From NCBI GenBank assembly GCA_030407315.1, contig JALQPE010000569.1:81479-145478 (forward strand): a stretch of DNA of 64,000 nt, written 5' to 3'. The position numbers and the translations under genes are program-made. Shown piece after piece: positions 46,070 through 58,400 of this stretch (position 1 is the first letter of the stretch; the number at the start of each line of letters is the position of its first letter). The DNA comes from Asparagopsis taxiformis. Taxonomy: Eukaryota; Rhodophyta; Florideophyceae; Bonnemaisoniales; Bonnemaisoniaceae. The notes beneath the pieces were generated by a model. The model was not told the DNA's origin. It was given only the letters and a program-made list of their open reading frames with translations, and did not search any database.

Positions 46070-49050
46070 TCACGTTGTTGCTCGTCGCACGCGTGCGAAG
46101 TATCGAGAGACGCTCTCTTCAGATACGTTCCGGCGGGGCTCCCACGTAGGGGTACGATACCCGACCCACTTCACGAGGAAGTCTAACGTTCCGTCCTCGT
46201 TCACGCGGTGGTTGAGTAGGTCGTCTACTACATACGCCGGACCGTCGCGGTTCTTGTCGAGGTCTGCCTCGGTGGCATCGTATGGCTCCGGCGGGGGCGC
46301 GTTCGCCGGCGTTGGCGCGTACGCAACGCGGTCCGAGTTGACACGTTCAACTACGTCTCCTCGTTGGATGACGAACGTTCGTACGTCGTTACGTAGTACG
46401 CGGAACGGTCCCAACGCGTGGTTGCCGAGCTTCGTGCCCTTCGTGGTCCCGTCCGTCGGGTCGATGAATACGTATTCTCCCGCACGGATGTTTCGATTCG
46501 AGACACGGACTCGTTTGTCGAAATTTCGTTTATAACGTGCCTGCGCGGCCTTCAGCGTTCGATACGCGTTATCCATCGTTGTGGCGAGCTCACGCACGTA
46601 AGTGGCTCGCCCTCCCCCGTCGGGTAGTTCGCGGTTCGTTACCGACGTGTGTAGCGCCAGCGGTGGCGGTGGATTCGTGAGAATCAAATCGAAGGGCGTC
46701 GTGCCCGTGCTCGAATGCACATGCGTGTTGTACGCAAACGTTAACGCCGATGCGTATCGATCCCAGTCGTTCTGGTTTTCGTTCACGTAATTGCGTAGCA
46801 TCGCCAGGATCGTCCTGTTGTAGCGCTCCACCTGCCCGTTCGTTTGGGGGTGGTACGTCGACGTAAAGACGTTCGTCACGCCGATTTCGTTGCAGACGCG
46901 CTGGAAAAACTTAGCAGCGAACTGCTTTCCGTTGTCGCTTATGAGCGTCCGTGGGGGTCCATACGAGAAGACCCACGCGTTGACGAACGCGCTCGCCACG
47001 TTGGCGGAATCGATATTTCGTAGAGGTACGACTCTAGTCAGCTTCGTGAAGCGGTCCGTTATCACGAGGATAAATCGGTTACCACGCGTGGTCTTCGTAA
47101 GCGGACCTAGTATGTCGATACATAGGTCTCGCAGCGGCTCCGTAGCCGGAAATAAACGTAACGGGTTCGTCCGTTTGCGAAGCTTCACGCGGTTCTTCGC
47201 ACATCCAACGCAGTTTCGTACCGTTGCATGGATGTCGGCGGCCATCGCGGGCCAGTAGTACGTCCTCCGTAGGGTATAGTACATACGCGTTTGCCCGGGA
47301 TGTCCAGCGAGGACGTGGTGGTGCGTTAACTCCAGCAGCCGCGGCCGTAACGAAGCCGGCACAACGATTTGTGTACGTTCCTCATCGTGAGGGTTCCGGC
47401 GTCGGAGTAGGCCATCGTGGCCTTCGAAGAATGCAGCGTCCTGCGTCTCGGACTGTCGTGTCAGTATCGTTTGACAGAACGCGTCCTCGCGTTGAGCTTC
47501 GATAAGCTCGTCCCTCGTAATGGGAAGCTGGACGTCAGCTGGTGGCACGCGTGCCGAATCGTCTTCGGCAGCGCGCTGTTCGTCGAGGAAATCCGGTTCC
47601 TCGTCGAGAACGTCATCGAGCGTCGCGTCGCGGTTGAACTCGAAGCCATCGTGGCCAGCCGTCGTGGCCGATGTTCGTTCATCACGAGTCTCGTTCGACG
47701 GGTCGTCGTGACCCCTGGCATTCGTTGCCTTTTTACGTACGGACGTCGTTCGTCCTTGCCCATTTCGTGTGGGTTGTCGCCGACTGCGAGTCGTCACGAG
47801 GACTGCGTCCCCGTACGATGGTACGTCATCGTCGACGGGTCGACCGTCGTCATACGTAGATATCACGCGTGATAAAGCGTCAGGTACCTGGTGCACGCGC
47901 CCAGGCCTGTACGTAACTTCGAAATCGAATTCGGCAACGCGTAGCCTCCATCGTAGTAGTCGTCCGGACGCGTCCGTTAACGTCATCAGCCAACGTAAGG
48001 CTTCGTGATCCGTACGTACGGTAAATCGCTGACCCTCTACGTAGGGTCGGAGCGACGTTATCGCCCAGACGACGGAGTAACACTCGCGCTCCGTTGCCGA
48101 GTAACCGCGTTCGGTTTCGTTGAGGGTCTTCGACCAGTACCCAATCGGCACCCATTCGTTGGGCTTGTCCTCGTTCTGCTGCTGGAGCAACGTAGCTCCC
48201 AGCTGATACGCCGACGCGTCGGTATCGATCATGAACGGACGTCCCGCCTTCGGAAGGTGCAATACTGGTGGCGACACCAGTATTGTCTTCAACGTTTCGA
48301 ACGCATTCGTTTGCGCGTTAGTTGGATTCGTCCAATCGGGGGAGGCGTCCTTCTTCAACATCGTGTTGAGTGGCCGAGCGATCTCGGCATACGCCTTTAC
48401 GAAACGGCGGTAAACGTTGGCCGCGCCCAAAAACGATCGACATTGCGTCTTGTCGCGTGGGAACGTAGCCGTACGAAAGGCTTCCTTGTTCCGTGCTGCA
48501 ACGTGCAGCTTCCCTGGGGTAATCACGTGCCCCAGGTAGTCAACTCGTGGTTGAAAGAACGAGCACTTCGTGAGCTTTAACGTTACTCCCGCTGCGCGTA
48601 GCAGGGAAAGCACCTGGTCAACGTGACCCAGGTGAGACTCGAGGTCTTTCGAAAAGACGATTACGTCGTCTAAGTAGACCAGGCACGATTGCCAACGTAC
48701 TCCGGAGAGGATGATGTCCAACGTCCGCTGAAACGTAGCGGGGGCATTTCGTAGCCCGAATGGCATTCGCACGTAGCGATACGTTCCCATGAAAGACGTA
48801 AACGTTGTCTTATCACGGTCCTCGGCGGAGACGGGCACTTGCCAGTAACCGGCGTTACAATCGAGTGTCGTGAAGATGGCGGCGTCGCCCAACGAATCGA
48901 GGCAGTCTTCCATACGAGGAAGCGGGTACGAATCAGCGATCGTTTTCGCGTTCAAACGTCTGTAGTCGACACAGAAACGTAAGGATCCGTCCTTCTTCGG
49001 CACCAACACGATTGGTGACGCCCATTCGCTGGACGCGGGTTCGATAACCC
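46070..49050 (-). CDS. Chromovirus pol: RT, RNase H, integrase, chromodomain (5'-truncated)
   Basis: About 992 codons of undamaged pol. RT begins at VIEPASSEWASP and has TTLDCNAGY (Asp76, numbering from the chimeric start at 49087) and YLDD (138-141). RNase H has DTDASAYQLG. The integrase has an HHCC finger (HHHVLAGH ... CVGCAKN) and core CIDILG, ISDNGKQF and QTNGQVERYNR. The last 60 residues form a chromodomain (LVKWVGY, PTWEP), which in this family directs integration to heterochromatin. The first 12 or so codons of the open frame come from element R, not from the retrotransposon. Apart from the truncation the frame is intact, so disruption by R was fairly recent. Confidence 0.9.
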
Positions 49051-49972
49051 CGTCTGTGTTCTCGGAAATGGATGCGGACGTCCACAACCTCTAGTACACC
49101 TAGTATTACTAGGCGGACGTCCATGTTCTCCAGTATTTTTGGATGTCCGCCTAGAACCGGACGTCCATGCGGTCTAGTACGTCTAGTATTACTAGGGCGA
49201 CATTCATTGTTTCTAGTACCACGGATGTCCCCCTCGGGATGGACTTCCGCCATGTCTATGTCAACCTAGGACGGGCGCCGGTTCAGAAATTCAAAAATTT
49301 CGACCCCAGAAATTTCTGCCGCCTTGCTCGACATGGATGTCCGCATCCATCACGGCGACCACTCTATTTTTCCTTGTCGGTCGACTCCAATTTTGTCTTT
49401 AATTTTTTCATCCTCTCGCTCACACCCCCTTCCATTTGGTGCTCACCTCCCCCGTACTGTACCTCAAACACCCCCAATACCACTCTAGAACGCATTTTCA
49501 GCTACCTATCCCCGCTTCCACGGTGCACACCTCCATTCCATACCTACTTTTCTGCTCTACCGTACAGATTTCTTATAACCAGTCCTCATACTACCTCAGA
49601 ATAGGGAAAAACATCCCCTATCCCCTCGACCATGCTCTCCCCCATCACCTTTGCAACGTATTGTTCTTCAATACCCTCTCTCCTCTACCTTCAACCCCTC
49701 TCCTTCGCCCTCTCCACAAACTTCCCCTGCAGCTTACTCTTCGACCTGCTCCACCCCTCCCTCCCTCACCTGCTACATGCCCCCACGCCATCCGCATCTT
49801 CGATACCGTATACACCACCACCACCACCACCGGCCCACGCTCCCGCTCCCCCGCCGTCTCCCCAGAAACCTCCCGCTCTGAACCACATATCAACCCCCCA
49901 CTTCGCACCCATCCTCCCACTCTCCTCCCTCCCCAAATACAATAACCCTCTTCTTCCCCATCACATCCCCAC

Positions 49973-50290
49973 TCACCACAGCCAGAACAGACGCCACCCC
50001 CCTTCCCACCTCTTTCTCCTCACTTTCCTAAAACCCCCTCCTCCCGGGGCCTTCAACCGCACCCTCCTACGGTCCCACCTAAACACCTCCTCCGCCCTCA
50101 CTACCCCAACACCCCGCAGCGTCTCCCCAATCCCCATAATATGCTTGTCGGCACTCCTCTCCGAATCACACTCCAATCTAAACCCGCACTCCGTACATTT
50201 CCACTTCCCCCTGTACCATCCCATCCCAAGATTCCATCCACCCCCCACAGAACACATCCTCATACCACAGAAGAATTTTCTTCCTCTCAT
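49973..50290 (-). pseudogene. ORF relic in the R arm, counterpart of the L relic
   Basis: A 105-codon frame with CTEC and the segment RWDRRRVRLKAP, matching the L relic at 7042-7290. Neighbouring pieces lie in other frames (50178-50363). It may be the remnant of a small gene carried by the family; no function is seen. Confidence 0.25.
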
Positions 50291-50639
50291 ACCTCATCCT
50301 TAAAACCTCCATCTCTTCCATGTAAATTTCGATGTAAATATTTTCTCCACTATGCAATCTCAAACATGTATGAGCCTATGCCTTTCCGCTTTGTCAACCC
50401 TGAATATTTGTATTCATGTATTCATAAAATGGAGCCACCCACATCCCTATCCCGTTCTGCAAGCTTTACAAACCACCAGACGCATACTCCACAACTATAC
50501 AACAAACACTACTCGCTATTTCAGACGACGCGGTACACAAGTAGCGTAGTCTCAACCTTCCGTGACGCCTTCCCTGATGCGTACAAGTGCGAAACACGTC
50601 TAGACGTATATCACAAGTGAGCGCGGGAATTTTCGGCAC

Positions 50640-52130
50640 AGGAGATGCTGGGCCACAAAATTGATTTTTCGGAAATTTTAGAATTTCTGGGCTGGCCAGC
50701 AATGCAATCGAGCTGGACATCCACCGGACGTCCATTTCAGGTTGATCGTGAGAGAGTAGGGCGGGACCATGATGAAACAAGGACCAAGACCTGTCCCTGA
50801 CGTGTTGAGCCTGAAATCGACCCTTCGTAAGACGCGATTTTGGCTTACAGTTGGTGCTTACAGAAGCCAGTGATGACCCCGGTCGGGGCGGCAGCCGGTT
50901 CCTGGGGCCGTTGTGGCCAAATTAGACACCTTGATTTGAATTGAAATTTGGGCTATTCTCAAAAACATGCACATGTGAACATGTTTTTGAGATGGGGGTC
51001 TGCCGTACGGCACAATCGACCCGCCCAAATCGATGATTTTTCACAATTTTTTTCTGCCCGAAATTTTAGAATTTTTGGGCTGGCCAGCAGTGCAATCGAG
51101 CTGGACATCCACAGGACGTCCATTTCAGGTTGGTCGTGTGCTGCCCACATCCATGCATTGCAGCAACTAAGCAGGCGGGCTCACTACTCATACAAAGTGC
51201 ACGGAATATGAGTAACGTGATGTGTGAGTGTTGTTTGTCGTGAGGATGTAAGGTGGGACCATGTTGAAACAGGGAAAAAGATGTCTCCCTAGCATAACTT
51301 GGGCTTGAAGCCTGGAATCGACCCTTCGTAAGACGCGATTTTGGCTTACAGTTAGTGCTTACCGAAGCCAGTGACGGCCCCGGCCGGGGCAGCAGCCGGT
51401 TCCTGGGGCCGTTGTGGCCAAATTAGACACCTTGATTTGAATTGAAATTTGGGCTATTCTCAAAAACATGCACATGTGAACATGTTTTTGAGATGGGGGT
51501 CTGCCGTACGGCACAATCGACCCGCCCAAATCGATGATTTTTCACAATTTTTTTCTGCCCGAAATTTTAGAATTTCTGGGCTCGCCAGCAATGCAATTGA
51601 GCCGGACATCCACCAGACGTCCATTCTGGGTTGTTCGTATGCTGCTCACATCTACGCATTACAGCAACCACGCAGGCGGGCCCACTGCTCATACGAAGTG
51701 CACGTAGCATGTGCAGCATGATGGATGAGCAGTGTTTGTCGTGAGAAAGTGGGGTGGGAGCATGTCGAAACAAGGACCAAAACTTCGCCCTGGCGTATTG
51801 AGCCTGAGCCTGGAATCGATCCTTCGTGAGATGTGGCTTTGCTTACAGTTGGTGCTTACAGAAGCCAGCGATGGCCCCGCTCGGGGCGTCGGATGGCTTC
51901 TTCTGGGGCCGTTGTGGCCAGATTAGACACCTTGATTTGAATTGAATTTTGAGCCATTCTCAAAAACATGCACATGTGAACATGTTTTTGAGATGGGGGT
52001 GTGCCGTACGGCACTTTCGACCGCCCAAATCGATGTATTTTTGCATTTTTTTTCTGACTGAAATTTTAGAATTTCTGGGCTCGCCAGCAATGCAATTGAG
52101 CTGGACATTCACCGGACGTCCATTTCAGGT
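50640..52130. repeat. Tandem array of about 0.5-kb palindrome-rich units in R
   Basis: Three TGCCGTACGGCA palindromes at 51001, 51502 and 52002 give periods of about 500 bp. Each is accompanied by the CAAAAACATG hairpin and GGACGTCC, as in L. L has one more full unit, spaced 387 bp. Confidence 0.8.
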
Positions 52131-52867
52131 TGGTCGAGTATTGCACATGGATACAGTTTTGCAGCTATTTCTCAGCCCAACATTTTAGAATTTCAGGGCT
52201 GACCAGCAATGTAACCGAGCCGGACTTCCACTCGACGTCCATTTCAAGTTAGGCTAGTGCTGCACATTTGCTCGCATCGCAGCAACTAAGCAAGTGTTGA
52301 CAGCACCGAGATGCCATGCAGACAAGGGGGAATCGGCTGCAAACGGCTTCCCTGGTCGGCGGCTGGATGTCTGGATGTGAATGGCTGCAAGCATGGAAAT
52401 CTTGCTACCGCACAGCGCATATACACTGCAGCAGCACATCACTGACGCATGCGAAAGTTGGGTGCTGCAGTGCGTGGTTGTTTGTGTGTTTGTGTCTTTG
52501 TGTGTTTGTGTCTTTGTGTGTGTATGACGAACCTTGTACGACGAACCTTGTGGTATCCCTAGGCGTGCACTGGTACAAAAAGTTTGGACTGCCCCATCGG
52601 TCGTACTTTGGCGCATTTACATGCATCGGAGAACGACCAAGGAGGTAGAGCAGCAATCGCTGTTGGCTGAGCGTCCAAACTGGAGGGCTTGGGGCAATGG
52701 TTCTATAGCAGTCATTTATAGGACGCCCACCGTTGATGACTGAGATCCACGGTGGGTTTAGTATTCATGGTGTTGTCCTGCATTGGCGGACGTCGAAGAC
52801 GAGTACTTCCAGTGAGCGTCCAAGGTGAACAGCTCAGCAGAGGATTATGATGTGGATGTGAAGGCAT

Positions 52868-53227
52868 CACTACGGTGTTGAAAAGGGGGCCTCAGACAGT
52901 ACTGCGAGACAGTGATTTTTACTGTCTGAGACAGTAAAAATCACTATGCGGCAAATGAAAATTAATGCCACACTTGGAGACAGTGATTTGCACTGTCTGG
53001 CAGACAGTACGGAACACTGTCTGCAGACAGTAAAAAACACTGTCTCACAGTACTGTCTGAGGCAGTGAATGGAGACAGTAAAAATTAATGATTTATTCAA
53101 TAGTTGGATATGATGTAATTTACTGTACTGGGCAGTGTTGGCGGATAGTGTTTTGTATTGGCCAAGGCAACATGGCCGGATAGTGAAATACGCTGCCTGG
53201 GACAATAGATGGAACCAACACGGTGCA
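52868..53227. repeat. CACTA terminus and subterminal palindromes
   Basis: After the terminal CACTACGG the sequence is dominated by ACAGT/ACTGTC words in both orientations. Bases 52911-52945 form a perfect 35-bp palindrome: AGTGATTTTTACTGTCT, one base, then its complement. Such subterminal repeats are the usual transposase-binding region of CACTA elements. Confidence 0.8.
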
Positions 53228-53645
53228 CTGTCCTGGGCAGTACCTGGAGACAGTGATTTTCACTGTCCTGGGCAGTACCTGGAGACAGTGATTTTCACTG
53301 TCCTGGGCAGTACCTGGAGACAGTGATTTTCACTGTCCTGGGCAGTACCTGGAGACAGTGATTTTCACTGTCCTGGGCAGTACCTGTAGACAGTACTTTG
53401 TGCTGCCCTGGGCAGTACCTGTAGACAGTACTTTGTGCTGCCCTGGGCAGCACCTGTAGACAGTACTTTGTGCTGCCCTGGGCAGCACCTGTAGACAGTA
53501 TTTCGTGCTGCCCTGGGCAGCACCTGGAGACAGTATTTCGTGCTGCCCTGGGCAGCACCTGGAGACAGTATTTCGTGCTGCCCTGGGCAGCACCTGGAGA
53601 CAGTATTTCGTGCTGCCCTGGGCAGCACCTGGAGACAGTAAAAGT
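53228..53645. repeat. 35-bp tandem array, 12 units, with stepwise variants
   Basis: Units start every 35 bp from 53228 to 53613. Units 1-4 read CTGTCCTGGGCAGTACCTGG. Unit 5 changes the second half (TGTAGACAGTACTTTGTG), unit 6 changes CTGTC to CTGCC, unit 7 changes GTACC to GCACC, unit 8 changes CTTTG to TTTCG, and units 9-11 change TGTAG to TGGAG. The open frames across it arise because 35 is not a multiple of 3 and no stop occurs in three registers. Confidence 0.9.
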
Positions 53646-55441
53646 AGTGTCCTGATATAGTAAAATTCGGTGTCTGGGAGTGGTGGATGAGATGGAGCGT
53701 CACGCTGTCGTGGGCATCTTTCTGGGGTAGAGGAAGGCAGTTCTAGCGCTATGAGGATGGGGCATGGACGGTATTCATATGGGAATGGACAGAATAGTAC
53801 GGCTAGGAATTTTTATTTCGTAGTGACTATGAGCTAGCGAGAGGTATACGCGGTAGGATAGGTAGCAATCTAAGAGGGTGCGATATGGGAAGCTTCACTC
53901 TGGATTTGTTTATTTGCGCAGGCTACATTGAGAATAAACAATCCCTATGTTAAAAATGCTACTACAACTAACACTATTCCGACGAGTAAAACTAAAACTA
54001 CTAGAAAAGTCTAGAAATCTATCAACTGATTGAGCTGCATGAATAAGCTAGGAAATGAAGAGAAGAAGAAAAAATGATGTAGAGAAAGGAAACAAGTTAG
54101 TGACGTTGAATTGGAGAGGGAAATTGATGGTGATTAGGAGACTAACGTACCTTAACAAATACCATTGCATCCCAAATTGAGATATGTACTCACAGGCAGA
54201 AAAGAAAATTAGTGGAGAAGTGGTAAGAGAGAAAGATAAATGAAAGTAGAAGTGGAACACTCACCGACTGGAAACCTGAGAAAGAGAAAACGAATAGAAA
54301 ACTGGGTTAGTGGCGTGAGTTGTGGAAACGTACCATCATGGTTCATATCCGTCGGAGACAAAGCAACAACTTTGGCCTTGGGAGCCGTATTGATGATCTA
54401 AAACTTACGCTTTGGAAGCAGTTTAGATGATCTATACGGCTTCCACGGCCAGGGTTGTTGCTTTGCTTCCGACGGATATGAAGATGGAAACAGGGATCTC
54501 CAGAATCTGTTGTTTAAGTAGCACTCTGCGGGCGGAAATGACGTGTACTCTAACAATAGAGGGATGAATTTGAAACGGAGCGGTGCGATGGGAGGCCCAG
54601 AAAAACGATACCTAGGGTGCGAATTACGCTTTGAAGCACATGACCTGGCAGAACAGGCGCAAAATTATTGTATCTTCTACCGCCTTCTCTAGTCTATAAT
54701 GACGTCATCACTACAGAAATATAGGAAAAACACTAGCATATCGGGCCTACTGGAAAGGGGGAGGCGAGGAGTAGGAAAAATGGCGCACTTTCCTGGACGA
54801 GGAGTCCGCGCTTCCAGTGATGATTTGGACGGTATATATCGATGACGTCATTGCATGCTCTGAGCACACTTGGCAGGCAGTCAAAGCGGGCCACGTGGAT
54901 GTGGGCGGCTAGGAAACAGGAGTGTGGGAGAAATTTTATAATTTTCATGTTGCAAGCGAGCAGTGAATCTGCATTGCAATATATAAATTTATGCTAATTT
55001 AAGATATCACACCGAGTACGATTCAACGAGAGATTGTGCTTTCAACTTGTAAATAGGGCCGAAAATGGTAGAGTATACGAGTAGGAAGTACGTGTATGAG
55101 AAAATCAGATTCAGTATTAGTGCCTAGAGCATCACTGCGAAATAAACGGCCGTTTTCCGGAAATGGATACATCTTGGCTGGGTTTGTGGTTAGGGGATGC
55201 GATACAAGATAGCAAAACGATGTTGAGTCCGGATGAAATAGCAATCAATGTGCATAAAGCAATGAGCATAGGGCAAAGCATTGTGGTGAACCAGTTCATT
55301 GGATCGAATGAAAGCCTGGAAAGGTTTCGTAACGGTTAAAAGTAGTAGTACTGTATTGAGATAGTAGTCATGTCATAGAAGTTTAGAGTTGTATTCTATG
55401 CCACAAAACTGAGCGAAGAAGAAAAGAACAAAAACATCAAG
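53646..55441. other. 5' non-coding region of the CACTA transposase gene, with a long hairpin
   Basis: No gene was recognised. Bases 54344-54402 and 54422-54480 are about 59-bp imperfect inverted arms (CATATCCGTCGGA and ATGATCTAAA at their ends) with a 19-base loop, and pairing extends a few bases on each side. The rest is AT-rich and might include 5' UTR or promoter sequence for the gene at 55442. Confidence 0.6.
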
Positions 55442-58400
55442 ATGGCTCCGAGACGGACTCCTATTCGAAAGAAAACCACAAGTCGTAGGACAAAGGCGAG
55501 ATTCGATTCACTCAATGTGGCCAGTCCCAGTAAACAGCTTCCTGGGAAACTGCAGGGAGAAATCCGCAGCAGTGATGCAGCCTGCATGAACAAAGAAATC
55601 CCGAGAGGTAATGAGCTACGACGTGAGTGTACCACAGATGACCTATTGGAGTCCCCAATCCCTATGGGTGACACAATAGAAGGTTGTATTGATGTGTACA
55701 GCAACAACGATGAAGCTGGAAGTGACATCTACGTAGCATCGAGCACGCTAATGGAATCGGAAGAAGCAACCGGACGAGGTTCTGATTCCATTTCAACTGG
55801 AGGCCCGATAGACCGAAATGCTGGGGATGAAGCATGTGGTGATTTCAAGGCATTACTACAATGGCCTGCGATGTATGGGGCTCTTCAGCTGAGTGGAACT
55901 CAAAGAATGACAAGAGCCCACTATGAAGGTACCCTGTTCGGAATGAATTTCCGCAGAGATCCAAGTGAGCACGTCCCGTCGGACTCTGTGATGCGACAGA
56001 AGATACTACCATTCTTGAGGAAACATTGCTATGCAAAGAGCTGTGACATCGAGTTTCCGATAGACCTTCGAAAGAGCGGAGCAAGAGCTGCACAGCATCG
56101 AGGTGCAGTAGGAACCCGTGGAACAACAGATGACAGAGACAATTGTGGAGGAATGGCGAAAGTTCGTATTGTACTCCCAAGCACATGGGCTCTGAAAGAT
56201 GTCCAGACTCGACCAATCTTTAAAGCATTCCGCAGTGATGCGAACAATCGAAGCTCGGAAGGAGAAAAATCAACCGCAGAGTGCAGCATTGAAGATTCGT
56301 TCATTGCAAAGTGCAGGAGGGGTGTTTTGAGCGACCCATTCGTTCGCACAGCAGTTGTTCCCATTGACAGCGATGGGAAAAAGGGTTTGAAGCACATTTA
56401 TGTACCTGATGGAACAGCAATTCGAATCCGATGTCATCCAGGAGCTCGTCAGGTTGCCGTCATCGAAAGAGCAAAAGGGTTCAGGAAGAATGACAGAGAT
56501 GGTGGGAAACCGAAGAGGAGAAGAGTGGCGGTTACGTCGTTGTGGGAACTTCATGCTAGGACCATAGTTACCTATGAGGCTCGACACGACGGTGAGCATG
56601 ATGTGCATGTCGAAAAATATCTGCAGCCGCGAATGTCACATCTATTGGAATGGGAGAGGCAGCATGCTCTGCGAGCGATATCGCAATGTGTAATCGGAGC
56701 AGGAGCCAAGGGAAAAGGAACACGAGCTGGGGACGTGATAACCGTTCTATTACCAATTGGAATGGAAGAGGGTGATATTGTTCCACACGTCGTATTGGTG
56801 AACAGGTATTTGAAAGAGCAGGTCGGAGAAGCATCCACCATGTTACTTTGCTTTTCACCGGGCGCGAGCTTTGCTGAAGCCAGAAACCCGCCCGATAGAC
56901 TAGGAAGCCCCAACTATGAAGAAATTCGTGTTTCAGGGGTGTTCTCGGATGGTTTCGGAGACCACAGGTCGCAATGGCACCCAGCGTCTCCGCGAGAAGA
57001 TGCACCATGTTGGGGAAAGCTGGAGGATGGTCGAAACTACTTTGTTTACCGATTTCTCCTTTACACGGATGACTTTGAACCATTCACAAGCAGGAAGGGA
57101 AGTTTTGGTGGATGCTATATGTTACCTCTCAATCTACCGCCTCGGAAAAGGGGAAGCTACCAAGCGGTTCGAGTGATTGGTTTGCCACCTCCGGGAGTGT
57201 CCACAAATTGTGTATTGCGATATATCGTTCAAGATATAGTGCGAGGAAGCACAGAGGGTTTCCCAACGAAAAATGCAGAGGGAGAAGATATTGTGGTATT
57301 TCTAGACCCAGTGGGGAGCATTGGAGACTATCCTGCAGTTTCACATACCCTGGATGTTCTTGGACACACATCAAACTCTCCGTGCCACATCTGCAGTTTC
57401 CGCAAATATGACCTGAGCAGTACTGGTGGCACGAAGAATGCATACACTTCGGTAGTGAACGGGCAAACATCGACGCATGCCAGGAGCAAGTATCGGAATG
57501 CATCGACACGTAAGGATGCCACAGAAACCCAGCTTCGCACTCTCGGACTGGCTGCAGAAGAAGGGGAAGATTTACCATTTCATGTCCTGAGCACTTCCTT
57601 GGAAGCAGTGCAGGAAGAAGTACCGAAGACGGAAAACGGAGTTTCAGTTGTCCCAGCAATTTTTGACCCGTACCGTTCCGCAGTGATAGCACCTGACCAT
57701 CTATTGTCTGGACTGGCACAAGATGTACTGAACGCTTGTATTTCAGCTGCCAGCCCACGAATTCGAGAGGTAGCTGAATTGCAAATTCTGGGCGCTCTGA
57801 AGAAGTTCAGGATGGGAAGGCAGAACCGTTTATTTGGAACCAACAATCTGCTTTCCATGAACATGAGTGACATATTCAGTGTGCTTCTGATAGCACCTAT
57901 GGCATTCGAAAACGCAGCTCGAATGATGGATGGGAAAGGGGAAGGTCATCGTGAAAAATTTGATGGGGCCGTCAAACTAGTAGTGATGTTTCAGAAGCTG
58001 GTTTCGTGTATTAGTTTCATGCCCGTATGGTGGAAAGACGGTCCCCATGAAGTAGAGACGGCTGACGGAGAAGGTGGCAGGAATGAATACATTCTGGGAA
58101 GAACTGTAGACTACGTGGAGACGTTGAATGAGTATTGTCGGAAAGTGAAGGGAGCAGGAGCACATTTGGACAAGCCTAATGTTCATCGTCTTGTCGAGTT
58201 TTGTGTTCATACGCTTCCTGCCTACGGCTCTGTGAAGCACGTGCAGGAGCTTATATTCGAACGGATGCATCAGCCGCTGAAGAAAGGTGTGAGAATGTCC
58301 AATCACCAAAGCGAACAGCTTTCAGCGCTGGAATTAGTTCTTGCGGATGACTGGCAGACGAGAGTGGCCATTGTTTTGCGCGAAATCGGCATGGAGCCAC

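Larger units (their letters stand above)
42275..49050 (-). mobile_element. Ty3 chromovirus, 3' portion, inserted in copia-2
   Basis: The minus-strand pol (46070-49050) has RT, RNase H, integrase and a C-terminal chromodomain, so this is a Ty3/gypsy chromovirus. Its base composition is distinctive: rich in CGT and ACG on both strands. It begins at about 42275 with TGTAGG preceded by ATTAT, a possible 5-bp target site. It is cut at about 49050 by element R, so gag, protease, the RT N-terminus and the 5' LTR are missing from the window. Confidence 0.85.
49051..52867 (+). mobile_element. Fold-back element R, one arm, inserted in the chromovirus
   Basis: Reverse-complement copy of 3988-8247. It starts CGTCTGTGTTCTCGG, the same terminus as L, directly after chromovirus pol, and stops at 52867 where a CACTA terminus begins. 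The GGACGTCC terminal block, the C-rich segment and the tandem array appear in the same order as in L. The rest of R (the inner arm end, spacer and second arm) is expected beyond the CACTA element. Confidence 0.85.

Noticed and set aside
45500..46540. Long plus-strand frames opposite the chromovirus pol and in its 3' region
   Set aside because: They are antisense or compositional by-products of CGT-rich sequence with no domain.
1..52867. One giant transposon bounded by L and R, carrying the host-like genes
   Set aside because: The termini at 8247 and 49051 are the outer ends of two separate fold-back copies facing each other, and L has its own second arm at 1-882. R is also embedded in a chromovirus.
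53228..53645. CRISPR-like array or a repeat protein on the minus strand
   Set aside because: Units are contiguous without spacers. The 35-bp period is not a codon multiple, so the open frames are incidental, and it sits in the CACTA subterminal region.
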